64,000 bases of DNA, from the NCBI RefSeq assembly GCF_963678635.1, contig NC_087063.1:80151574-80215573 (forward strand). The letters are read 5' to 3'. Below the pieces are notes generated by a model, which was not told the DNA's origin, ran no database searches, and worked only from the letters and a program-made list of their open reading frames with translations. The position numbers and the translations under genes were made by a program. Of the stretch, positions 23,040-34,500 are shown in pieces (positions within the stretch are counted from its first letter, which is position 1; every line of letters starts with the position of its first letter). The stretch is from Symsagittifera roscoffensis (lineage: Eukaryota; Xenacoelomorpha; Acoela; Convolutidae).

Positions 23040-24832
23040 AAACTGTATTTTTATAACAGAATTTTCATAACTGAATTTTCATAACAAAAATTGAATTGTA
23101 TAATAGTTTAAATTCCTTTCTGGTGCAGCTAAAAATGCACATCTTTGAGTGTCTTATACATAGATTACGGGATCTGCTTATTTATATATGATTTGTTTTG
23201 GGAGACCAAATGTGTCGTTATGGACTTAAATTTGAAATTGCGAAGCCCTGAATGTTCAGAGTGCAACTCTGCAACTTCTAAAAAAAATTTGAGATTCCTT
23301 TTTGGCTTTTTTTTACTTCCCCCCCCCCCTCACATTTCAAATTTTCAGTTTTCCTAGTTGTTGTTTTTTTTCTCTAAACATTATGGTTTAATGTGTGATT
23401 ATGCAACGTAAAGTATGAATAAGAAAACGTCCACAGTAGTTGACTTGTTGACCATGCCAATTTTCATTGCTTTTTGACAACGTTAAAATAGTTTTTCAAA
23501 CTTGAAATTCGAATGTGGAGGAGAATGTAAAAGAGCCACTTTTTGGAAAATCATAGTTTGCTATATGCGAAACATATTCTTTTATACATTAGATAGCGTG
23601 CGGGGGACGCCATCTAATGTATAAAATAATATGTTTCGCATATAACAAACTATTAAATAGACCGAGTACTTTGCCCGATTCAACGTGAAACAATTTTTTG
23701 GACGGATTAAACCTCCGCTTACTCGTAAAAAGCACGCTAACAGTCAATTACTTTTAAAAAGCAAACTATCGCTCGTTAATCCAGTCAGAAAATCATTTGT
23801 TAAAAGTCCAAATTTGTCAGAAAAATGAAAACCACCCGATTACAAATATTCCTTCATTTTCTTCAAAAAATCAAACAAGAAATGCATGATTAAATTTTGA
23901 TCAAATTGCACTAAATTGAGAGTCTTACTAAACACTGTATACAACAGTTTGTCTAAATATTTTGCGTTTGATTTTCGATAATGGTTTTTTAAGACACAAA
24001 AACTGGTCTTTATTGAGTTCAAAAGCCCATAGTTGGCATTGCACCACCAATTTTTGTTTTTACCTCGTTTTCACAGCGACCATAATATACTAAGAAGAAA
24101 CAAAATTTTACTATGAGTTCATAAAATTTAACAAAAAAGAGCCGTATTTGAACTCAACTAAATTGTTCAAGTTTGAGAATAAATGCTCAGCAAAATTTCT
24201 CTGACGTTTTTGACTTCCTTGCTTTTGGTATTAAGGAGTTTTTTAGAAAGTGTATCATGGGATTAAACTTAAAATCAAGATATATTTATCTTCCATTCAC
24301 TTGATTGACAATATTTTACTCCCCAATGTTCATTTTCACTAGTTTGTGATTTTTTATCTTTTCAAACTTGCTCAAAACATTTGAATAGTACCAACAACAA
24401 GCTCACCCATCAAACTAAAACCAGAATTTAATTTAATGACAACTAACTGTCTAAGTACTTTTTGGCTACCACTGTCATTATTCGAAATGCCATGATTCTT
24501 TTTTTTGAAACATTTTCGTTTTCTTTAGTGAGCGAGAACTGTGTACAAAAAGAGCTCGAATGTTTCCTTAACAAATTACTTTTCAATTTTTGAAAGAAAA
24601 TTAATGCATTGGGATTCTTGAATAGCATAAATTAATTTGTTGTTTTTTCTAGGATTTGCATTTTTCGTGATCAATTCGTGATGCATTTCGTACAAGAAGC
24701 GTGCAAGCTTCTTGCAAGATTTGCATTCCCTTAACCGCTTAGAAAATTCCTTGATATTTTATATTCTATAAATTTCGCGCAATAATCTGAAATTGCGAAC
24801 TTTCAGTATTTTTATACCAAATTTCTTTTTTA
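23040..24832. other. 3' flank of the phosphatase gene, no gene recognised
   Basis: AT-rich. It contains a poly-C run (about 23322-23331), a 101-bp hairpin (listed separately) and short decayed stretches. Minus-strand ORFs at 23840-24022 and 24443-24628 look like chance. I did not see an AATAAA close to the phosphatase stop. Confidence 0.45.
23553..23653. repeat. 101-bp near-perfect hairpin
   Basis: Arms of about 44 nt pair almost perfectly (ATAGTTTGCTATATGCGAAA against TTTCGCATATAACAAACTAT at the tips; CATTAGATAG near the centre against CATCTAATG). They are separated by a ~13-nt GC-rich loop (GTGCGGGGGACGC). It is a miniature fold-back element, or possibly a hairpin-RNA precursor. Confidence 0.8.
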
Positions 24833-25355
24833 TTGTTCCGACTTTCGATACGAAAGTACCGGAGTTTTTGTGCTCGGGTGGTTTTTTTTCTTCAGACAAA
24901 TTTCGACTTTTTAACTAGCCAATTTTGACGGAATATTTTTATATCATTCGAAAGCTATTGTTGTTCTGAGCTTTTGAAAAGATATTTTACCTGTGATCAT
25001 TTTTCGTAAAGTTATGGGGGTTTAAAGATTGTCATTTTGGCCAAATTGGGACAATTAAAAGCGCGATGTATTTCGCGCTATTAACGCGTAAGCGGAGATT
25101 TAATCCATCATAGAAGTCGTTCCAAATTGGTTGAAAGAAGCTTATTTACCATAATTGATTTGTTACAAGGAGCGAAATCTATTCTTTTGTACTTTATATG
25201 GCGTGTGGGGGATGATTTTCATGAAAAAAGTTTAAGAATTTTTTTTTTTTCGTTTTTTGTATATTACATTTAATTTTCTTATGTTAATACTGCTCCATAA
25301 TTCCTAAAAGGCAGTCGGAACATTCAGGGCTTCGCCCTGATACGAGTAGTCTTGT
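24833..25355 (+). repeat. R1 repeat family, copy 4
   Basis: Same architecture as copies 2 and 3: TTGTTCCGACTTTCGATACG start, central palindrome GCGCGATGTATTTCGCGC, CAGGGC-TTC-GCCCTG hairpin and TACGAGTAGTCTTG end. Confidence 0.8.
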
Positions 25356-25589
25356 TATGAATAGTTAGCGATGAAAAAACCTCCGATAACTTACAAAAAT
25401 CAAGATTGCAAAACATAATTGTTATCTATATATTTTTAAACAAGTTCAAAAATGATGTAAAGAGCTTTAGGAACAATGATCTTGCATTCATTCGAGCAAA
25501 ATTTTATTCGTTTTTCAGTCGCTTACCGGGTAACCAGCAATCTCTGCTGTGGAATCTCGACTCTTTTTGTGTATTTAATAACGCCTTGA

Positions 25590-26395
25590 GAAACTGTGAA
25601 AAAATCTAATGTCTTGCAACGTTTTTGCGCAAACTTATCATTTCAAGAATTCTGGGATGAGTTTGAAGCTCCAATACATTACATCAAAATTATAGCAGGA
25701 ATTTCATTAGTCCACTTTTTAATCATTAGCTGCTAATTTCACCTCTCTTTGTACCTGCCAAAAGCGGTCAAGCTCTCGAATGCCAAGTTTCAATGTTTGT
25801 TTTCTGTTTTGAAAAATCGACCTGATCGAATAATTCAAAGTTACTTTAACCATATTTTAATTTATTAAAAAAAACAGATTCACTTAGAACTGTTTCGACT
25901 TAAATTTTTTACCACAGGTCTGTAGTCGCCTTTTTGAGATCATATCAAGGGATTTTTCTTGGCGCAAAGAATCAAGCATGCGAAAGTTTGAAGCTTAAAA
26001 TTCTCTGGACACCGACGTTTTCACAAACTCACCAGCTGGTATTATTCTAGAAGTCTTAATATGAAGAATAACCATGGCGCAGTCGGGTTGCTCCAAATTA
26101 AGCGAATTCGATTTCAGAATTGGATTTTTTTTGAACCACTTGACGAATGAAATGACGGAAATGTTGTACTGCACAATATTACTTATTGTTTCTGTGGGCA
26201 TCCACGAATTCATAAACCTACCAGCTCGTAATCTCCTATATTACCCAGTTTAAGAACCACTAACAGAAAATGAGGATGCGACACAACGGAGCGTTCGAGA
26301 AGCTAGATATGCAGCATTGCTCAACATTTATAGGGAAGAGACAAATAGAACGACAAAAAAGTTCCCACAAAATCCAAAACTAAATATAGAAAGAT
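25590..26395. repeat. diverged duplicated segment, left copy
   Basis: This segment is weakly but repeatedly similar to about 46080-46680, on the other side of the 18.9-kb element. Shared words in the same order include CCAAAAGCGGTCAA, the CACCAGCTGGTA / CACCAGTTGGTA block, and TGCGACACAACGG / TGCGACACAGCGG. An open frame of about 44 codons at 26265-26398 (starting ENEDATQRSV, preceded by an AG) looks coding but ends just before the LTR element. It may be a decayed gene family or an old repeat. Confidence 0.35.
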
Positions 26396-26413
26396 AAGAA
26401 GGTTTAATTACAC

Positions 26414-26417
26414 TTAT
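26414..26417 (+). repeat. target-site duplication of element A, left
   Basis: TTAT directly before the 5' LTR; the identical TTAT follows the 3' LTR at 45322-45325. A 4-bp duplication fits a Ty3/gypsy-type integrase. Confidence 0.85.
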
Positions 26418-26827
26418 TGGAACCTGATCTAAACTACATTTTATGATTGGATAAATTAGATATTTTACCAATGTAAAGTATTTTATATTAACCAATCATG
26501 ATCCATCTAACTAACAATCCACTTATTTGTAAGTGCTGAAATTACTTGTAATTTCAGCACCAGAGAGATTTGAATTTAACTTAGAAATTAGTTGAACTCT
26601 CCCGAGTACTTCAGCAGCCGCAATAAACCAGTATACCCTAGATCTATTGAGCCTAGCAGAGACTAGTTAAACAACCTGAGACTAGATAGTATAAGATTAA
26701 GATTAGGATCGGTATTAGACTAAGAAGTTGCACGAATCTATCCGGCCGAAAATAAGATAGCGTGACGAGCAGACGGTGTACCCTATCCGAAATTACTCTA
26801 TGAGTTATACCCATCGGTCATAACTCA
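26418..26827 (+). repeat. 5' LTR of element A
   Basis: 410 bp, begins TGGAACCTGATC and ends ATAACTCA. It contains an AATAAA at 26622-26627 and a perfect hairpin at 26533-26560. It differs from the 3' LTR at three positions that I can see (near 26484, 26694 and 26775). Confidence 0.95.
26533..26560 (+). promoter_or_regulatory. LTR hairpin
   Basis: A perfect 12-bp stem with a 4-nt loop: GTGCTGAAATTA - CTTG - TAATTTCAGCAC. It is present in all three LTRs (also 45027-45054 and 52085-52112). In copy B an A-to-G change leaves a G-U pair, so an RNA stem would survive. It could act in transcription, RNA 3'-end formation or reverse transcription; this is inferred from structure alone. Confidence 0.6.
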
Positions 26828-26829
26828 TC

Positions 26830-26852
26830 TGGTGCGACCATAAGTCTCGAAC
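26830..26852 (+). promoter_or_regulatory. primer-binding site
   Basis: It starts two bases after the LTR with TGGTGCGACC. The complement of the 23-nt stretch ends in CCA and contains GTTCGA at the distance expected for the T-loop. The match therefore seems to cover the whole acceptor arm and T-arm 3' strand of a tRNA, longer than the usual 8-18 nt. It is one base short of a canonical tRNA, so I cannot name the tRNA. Confidence 0.75.
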
Positions 26853-26914
26853 AAGACCTTAATAGCTTAGCATTAACCAATAATAGATTAGAATTTAGAC
26901 AAAACATTTACAAA

Positions 26915-27148
26915 ATGTTATACGACAAAAATTTAATCGAAATGTCTCTACGACTCAATAGATCAGAGCCAATATTCCGAACGATAACAGAACTACCCGG
27001 AATTGGAAGAAGACCTCGAACCAGAGACGACATACGACAAAGCAGAAACTTACCATATAGTTATATGATAGTTCGGCAAAAGCCAGAACAAACTTTTGTA
27101 TTTAGAATACTACTAGCAATGAATTTAGATTTTCATTTGCAAACATAA
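26915..27148 (+). CDS. conserved 77-aa leader ORF (ORF0), copy A
   Basis: First sizeable ORF in the element, 63 nt after the primer-binding site. The small basic protein has many Arg residues (PGIGRRPRTRDD in the middle) and no membrane segment or known motif. Copy B has the same length with only two amino-acid changes, while about eight other base changes are silent by my count. This pattern is expected of a translated, constrained protein. The role is unknown; it could be a regulatory protein or a coding upstream ORF. Confidence 0.6.
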   Translation: MLYDKNLIEMSLRLNRSEPIFRTITELPGIGRRPRTRDDIRQSRNLPYSYMIVRQKPEQTFVFRILLAMNLDFHLQT

Positions 27149-27474
27149 AATTTTGAAGTCAATCTTCAAAATCATTTCAGGCGCTAAACAAAATTATTAA
27201 TATACAATAACGATTGATAAAAAGATCTCAGATCGTTTTCCTAAATTCTGCAGTAATATACAAAACATGTTTGAAAAATATTTATTGAAAAATCAAAATA
27301 AAAATTAGTAGCATGACAATAAATGGTTAGTAATTATAAATCATCCTGTTGTTCCAGCTTCATCGCCTAAACATAACAGCAATCATAAGCTCACCAATAT
27401 CATAAAAATACTAAATCTATTCTTTACACAAATTTAAAACATTTTAAACTTAAATTCACTTAATTTTAAAATCA

Positions 27475-27559
27475 GATCATCAAGGCTTATCCTTGGATCT
27501 TAAATCATTTTCTATTTAATTAAATTTAAAACTTGATCATCAAGGCCTATCCTTGGATC
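27475..27559 (+). promoter_or_regulatory. twin stem-loops in the leader
   Basis: Two 25-nt stem-loops (27475-27499, 27535-27559) share GATC..CAAGG/CCTTG..GATC stems and differ by one loop base. The same pair occurs in copy B (53032-53056, 53092-53116). They could be encapsidation or dimer-linkage elements; this is inference from repetition and conservation. Confidence 0.5.
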
Positions 27560-28074
27560 AAAAAAACAACTTTGTTCTCCCCCACCCACTTAACTAGTGT
27601 CTAACGACCTCAAACGTCGATTCACTATCCAACCCTTTCTAAAAACCCAGGACTAATAGAAATTTTTGAACAAAACTAATCATTCAAATTAGGATAAACA
27701 GTGAAGAACTTCGGTTATTCATCCTTCACTTGATCCCCCCTCTTACCAGACCCAGGATAAATCTTAAACTTAGTAAGTTTAAAATAGTATCTAACGAACT
27801 ACTCGCGTTCTAATTATACCTGAACCTTGTGGATCGATTTACTATTCTCCAACCCTGAACACAATCACTACCCTTAAGTAAGATTAAGTAAGTTAACACC
27901 TTAGCTTATACTATCCACGAGAAAGTATAAAATCATTCTTCGGAATCGATATACTTTTCTCTCCAACCCTGAACAAATAGACCCAGGTTAAGCTAACAAA
28001 AAAATCGTAAGGACTAACAGTTTAAGCAAATAGAAATCATTTAACAACCTTTTGCATCCGTCATCCTAAACCTT

Positions 28075-28542
28075 ATGTCATTTAAAAACCTAGGAAATAA
28101 ACAAACAATCGTTTTACACAATTGTGAAATAGATAACAAAAAATACGATCTTGTAATCACACCACACACACAAACAGTTGGATATATCAGAACAAAACGA
28201 CAAACATTAAAGAGAAAAATAATAACTAAACAAAGACAAATAACACGAAAAAGATTTTCCAAAAATAGAAACGCATTTTCAGAATCAGAAACCAACAGTT
28301 TAGACGAACTTTATAAACTAAAAGAATCAATAGATAAAAATTGCCCAATTCACGATCAATTATATTTCTCTGACTCAGAAACAACTTCAAATTCATCAAA
28401 AAGAGGAAAAAGAAGAATAAAAAAGCAGTATAAACACAAACCAGTACATTTATACAATTGGAATCAACCAATTAGACACATTGATAATTACATATTAACA
28501 GTCATCGAACGAAAAAATGAGCTCAACGCACACCCCAGGTGA
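28075..28542 (+). CDS. ORF1, basic 155-aa protein, copy A
   Basis: It precedes gag and overlaps its start by 26 nt in another frame (gag ATG at 28517). The protein is rich in Lys/Arg (KRQTLKRKIITKQRQITRKR around residues 42-61) and has an acidic-serine patch (SESETNS, SDSETTS), which suggests an RNA-binding or nuclear protein. Copy B has the same length with five amino-acid changes against about fifteen silent changes by eye, so it is under purifying selection. I do not recognise the family. The overlap suggests that gag is reached by leaky scanning or reinitiation. Confidence 0.65.
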   Translation: MSFKNLGNKQTIVLHNCEIDNKKYDLVITPHTQTVGYIRTKRQTLKRKIITKQRQITRKRFSKNRNAFSESETNSLDELYKLKESIDKNCPIHDQLYFSDSETTSNSSKRGKRRIKKQYKHKPVHLYNWNQPIRHIDNYILTVIERKNELNAHPR

Positions 28543-31500
28543 AGAAAGTCCAGATGATGATGATATTTTCCCCTTTATCGTAGATGCAACCACTGATAGA
28601 GGACAGCATATATTTTGCAAAAATTTACTCTTAAATTTGTTTGAACCCGGAATCAGTCCATGTAAAACAGAGTTCCCAGATGTAAAAATCAAAAGACAAA
28701 TTATCGATCACTATCTAAAAGATATATGTAACCTAACACAACAATACGGAATCTACTCCATAGAATTCAGCTCACCAAACCAGAATCACAGTAAATATAT
28801 AATTCAAACAGACGACCTTGATTTAGAATTCTTAAAAGTATTCTCAGAATATATAAAAAGCATCCAATATCATAACTCACAAAGAGCAAACTCCATATTC
28901 ACTAATGAAGTTTTTGCGATAATATATAGTTATATCTCGATATTAGAAAACGAAATCCAGATACCAAATGTCTCACCGACAGAAACATCTAAACATATAA
29001 GAGTACGACATGAAATCACACTACTCTCTAGTTTTCTAAATATAATTAAAGAAAATTTCACGAAAGATGAAGTTTCCCAACATACAAAACACGACTTACA
29101 AAAAATTTTGGCATGGTTGATAATAGATTATTTCACACATAATATTGATTTAATTTCACAAGCAAGAAAAAATTTTAGACCCCAAAACTCAAACGATGAT
29201 ACTGCCATCACAGAACAATCAGACTATGTTTGGGACCCCGAATGGTCTCATCCCGCATCCATAAACTTCCCACAATCAATCTCAAGTCAAGCAATAAGTA
29301 CGATATCTTATGTAAGAGATTATGTACGAGTAATACCATTAACCATTGATGCAACACCATTAAACTATAATACATTTTTACCCGATATGCAAAATAATAG
29401 TTTAAACTCTACAGTCATACACAATGAAAACCTCAATGGAACTAGGAATCTTACTCAACAAGATATCCAGACACCATCACACTTCATAAATGAAGAAATC
29501 GTACACACAACAACTACACAACAAAGTATTTCACCAATACGTCCAAACTTAACAACACCAAGAAATACAAACCCTTCACAAACACAGGTAACCTTACAAT
29601 CAACCGTTAAACCTTCAGTTGCCCCAAAATATTCACACATGGATTACCAAACATACAGACCCATGACAATACCGCCAAAAACACGCAAAACGTTCACTAG
29701 AAACAACTTTGCAGACCATAATTATAATTACACACATCCATCAAAAACAAATTATCAACCACGAAAAAATTTTAGTAATTATACAAGATCTCGAAACTGG
29801 GATAACCCAATGGCACCACCTAATTCAGTAAATTTCCAAACAAATTTACATCCTCCACAGGATCGTAGTGAAAACTATCCATTTTTTCAACAAAATAAAA
29901 ATAAAAAACAAACATCTTATCAAATGGATTACTTATCCTCAGATGATGATTTCTTACAACCAGATATATTTACACCCTATAATCAAGAATATCGTGGACA
30001 AGGAATACAGAAACCACATACATATCATAGAATTTTTTCTCCACAACCAATAGATACACAAAATCAACAACCAATTCAACAACAAAACCCAATTAATACA
30101 CAATCTTTTCAACCAATTCAGCAACAAAACCCAATGATTGCAAACTCGTACCAACCAGCACAAATGCAAAATGAAATACCACTCCCATATTATCTTCAAC
30201 AACACGAAATAACAAGAAATCAACTTTCAAATTTTTCTCAAATGCCAAATGCAGCAGAATCATTACAAATGACGATGAATCCATACCTTATGGGTGGATC
30301 ATCAATAACATCAAATAAACCTTTAATGGTATTCACAGGAACAGACCCTGAATATTCTGTAGAAGATTATTTAAATGCAGTCACAGCAAATTTGATTTTA
30401 AATATAGGACCTGAACCAATTAATACGCCACTACATCAAAACTGGATACATCGACGCACAGCGTTAATACAAACAACTCTAGATGGCGCAGCGTAAAAAT
30501 GGTTTTCAGTATTGCCTATAGAAATAAAATCAAATTGGAAAAGATTTACACAAGAATTTTCAAAAAACGTTTGACTCCGAAAGAAACAAACAACAACAAA
30601 GAGTTTTATGTAATGAAATTCGCAGATTACCAAACGAAACCATCAAGCAATTAGCAGTACGAATCGAAACACTAGTTCGAAAAGCATATTCATTAAATAC
30701 ACATGACTATAAAAACACAAAGATGACAGAAATCTTAATGATGACCTTAACACCACAATTAAGGAAAATAGCAATAAAAAAGAGAGCATCCCATCCTTCG
30801 TCAATTCGAGAACCCAATTTAGATTTTCGAAAACTAGTAGACAAACTAGAACAAGCAGAAATCACAATGAAACTCGAAGAAACGGAAAATCTGAAATTAC
30901 AATACGTTAACAGAATTGAAACAGCTTCCACAAATATAAACAATATACAGGAATCAGATACAGATCTCGTTGAAAAAAACACTGAAATACTCAATATTTA
31001 CGAAAAACACCCAAACTTTAAAGGCAAACCATCTTTCAAAAAATGGTGTAATTATTGCCGACGATACGGACATAGTATTTCTGAATGTAGACAAAAACAG
31101 CAAGACAATCAAAATAAACCTCAAAAATATAAAGAACCAAATAAATCATTCTATCAATACATGAACAAAGATCAAAATCTACCGAACAAAACAGTCTACA
31201 GCAACAACAGTTCAGGAAAACCACTCCCGAACAATACAAATTATACAAGAAATCAATCACCATATAACTCAAGTTATAGAGGAAGATCACCAGAACGAAG
31301 AAACACGCATAATTCATCACAAAATCACTACAATAGACCAAATAGTCGAAATAACTACTCCAGATCACATTCAAATACACAACGATTTGTTTCTAGATCT
31401 AACTCCCAATCAAGAAATAATTATTATCCAAACAATCAATCACGAAATTCATCATAAAATAGGAATAGAAACTACTCCAATAATCGGAATAGAAGTTATT

Positions 31501-34500
31501 CAAACAACCGAAACCAGAATTACCCAAACAATCAATCAAGGAATAACTCATATAATAGATCGAACTATAACAGACCAAACAATAATTACCAAAACAGATC
31601 GCGAAATAATTCACAAAATCGACACTCAAGTTATAATAATCGTTATAGAAATTATTCCCAATCACCACACCGGAATAATAATAACTATAATAATTCTAAT
31701 AATCGCCACAGAAGTAGTACACCTAAACATCAAAGACATATTAATCAAGTACAAACTAATCCAGAAACAACATCAGACCCTCCAGGTATTGATGACACAG
31801 TAACTGATACGTTACAACTCAATCAAATAAACTGTGGATCATCAGATTCAGAAAGCGATGCAGAAAACACTCTCTCCATCAACATGATAAAAGTCGAAAA
31901 TGACTATGAACCTTTTATATATGAAGAACCTTTTTCATCACACATATATGAGAATCAATCAGAACTCCTTCACAATTATTATATTGAACCCGTCCATTCC
32001 ACACCGACGACACAAAAAACTAATGAAATTAACACTACAAACCAACCCAATGAGAACGAAAAAACAAAATGCTTGAATACAAATCACATCTATCAAAACA
32101 TACAAAAAGAACAACCCAAAGAAAAAATTTGGACAATACCATTTCTTTTAGAAAGTCCAAGAAGCAAAGAATTTCAACCACCAGATCTTGAAATTGATTT
32201 TTTAATTGATTCAGGAGCAGAATCAAATATAATAAACATTCCCACATGGAATGAAATAAAAACCTTACACCCAAAGCTAACACCTCTTGAAACCTCCAGC
32301 AAACTAGCAACAGCACAAGGATCAACATTAATAAACTACGGAAAAATTCAATTATTTCTTCTCCCCACAAGAACAATGGAGCAAAACAAAATTTTAACCA
32401 AACCATTTAAACAAATATTCCATATCACTGATATTAAACACAATATCATTGGAATACCATTTATCTCTAAATATATACCAACAATCAACATCTTGAATAG
32501 TAAAATATTAATCAAAGATAAATATACAAAAACAAAAGACACATCCCTAACATTTTTTCAAAGATTAAATAAACAACCACCATTTTTTTCAAAATTTTAC
32601 CCAATATATAACCAAAAAAGAAAACACTTGAAACCACTATCAGGAAACATCTATAATTTTTCAATCAAACAAGTTCACCAATATGATAAAAAACAAAACA
32701 AACAAAAATTTTATATGTCAGATTTTGAATTCAAACCTATTCATAAGTTTTTCAAAATCACAATCTCATCAATAAAATATTTGAAAAACTCGAATTCAGA
32801 TATTATTTCCTTACATGTATACAACAATACACCTTACCAAGTAACATTACCTTTAGGACTTTTAGGCTATTGCGAAACCAACGCTACAATACCACCAATA
32901 CACGAAAAAGCATATCGTGTAAATAATTTACTCCAATTACTAGATATTTGCCAATCCACAATCCTTAATGAAGAATTATCTATAAATAATATAATAAGTA
33001 ACGAAAACAGAAATACGGATTATTTCACAAAAACCCCATATTTCAAACCTACATTCAACATAAGTAACTACACAGAGAATCAACAGAAATTTTTAACAAT
33101 GTTTAATTTCCAACATTCACAAATAACACAAGACGAATTTGAAAAACTAGCAAAACAGCTAATTAAATATTCATCAGTCTATGCAACATCCAAATTTGAT
33201 GTTGGCAAAATCAGCTCATCACTACATCTCCCATTAAAACCAGACGCAGTTTTCAAAAAACAAAGAGCAAGTAAAGTACCAATTCACTTACACGATAAAG
33301 TGAACAGATTACTCGACATTTTAGAACAATACAACATTATATCACCAGTAAACAAAGAGGAACAACCCAAAGGCAACACATTTATCAACCCTGTTATCAT
33401 TCTAGCCAAAGGAGAATCATTAAAAATTGTTCTCGATGCTAGATACCTCAACTCACTAATAGATGAATCAAAGTGTAATTGGCCTATTGAACCAATACAA
33501 GTTATTTTAACAAAAATAAACGGAAAATATTTTACAACCGCAGATATGAATAATGCATACAATCAAATGCATTAGACGAACAATCACGACGTTTAACACA
33601 ATTTGTTATTGGAAACCAACAATACGAATTCAATCGCTTATTCTATGGAATATCCATAGGACCAGCAGCATTTTCAGCTTTTATGAGCAAAATTTTTCGA
33701 CCACTAATACTCAAGAAAAATGCAATCACCTATTTAGACGATGTTTTTATGCAATCACAGACAAAAGAGGAAATGTTCAATGTCTTAGAACAATATCACC
33801 AAATACTTCAGAACGAAAATCTGAAGGCCGCCCCCGATAAATCACACTTCTTTTTGACAAGAGTTAAATTCTTAGGACATAATATAGAAAGAAAAACAAT
33901 CACTCCATTGAAATCACGTATAGACGGTATTCAAAAACTCCAACCACCAACAAATAAAAAGAAAATCCAAGAATTCCTTGGAATGTTAAACTTTTTAAGC
34001 AAATATGTTTATAAAATGCAATTATATCTACGACCATTCTATAACATACTTAGACAACAAAATAATTTTGAATGGAATACAGAACATCAAGCACGATTTG
34101 AAGAAATTAAAAAACTTCTAACTGAACAAATTTCAAACACAATTCCAGATTCAAATCAACCATTTTATGCAATGTGCGATGCTTCGAACTTTGGCATCGG
34201 CGCAGCATTATTACAATCACATAATGGTACAAACAAAATGAACCTTATATCAGCAAATTCTCGATTATTCACTCAAGCAGAGCTAAGACTCTCAACTCTA
34301 ATGAGAGAATGTACAGCCATAATCTATACACTTACAGAATATGAATTTCTGATACTTGGATCAAAACATCCAACAGTTCTATTCACAGATCACAAACCAA
34401 TCATTTTTCTCTTTACACAAAAATCTAATCCAAATCACCGAGTTTATAGATTTCAATTAATTTTAATGAAATTCCCAAACTTACATATAGTTTGGACAGC

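Larger units (their letters stand above)
26853..28074 (+). other. structured 5' leader of element A
   Basis: 1.2 kb between the primer-binding site and the 155-aa ORF. It holds the 77-aa ORF and a pair of near-identical stem-loops at 27475-27499 and 27535-27559 (GATCATCAAGG-loop-CCTTGGATC). A stem closed by a TTCG loop (AGTGAAG...AAC-TTCG-GTT...CTTCACT, 27700-27730) and a second ATTC-TTCG-GAAT hairpin near 27930 follow. Such conserved paired hairpins would suit RNA packaging or dimerisation, or translation control. It is an alternating series of GTAAG-like strings with several possible splice donors. Confidence 0.55.
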
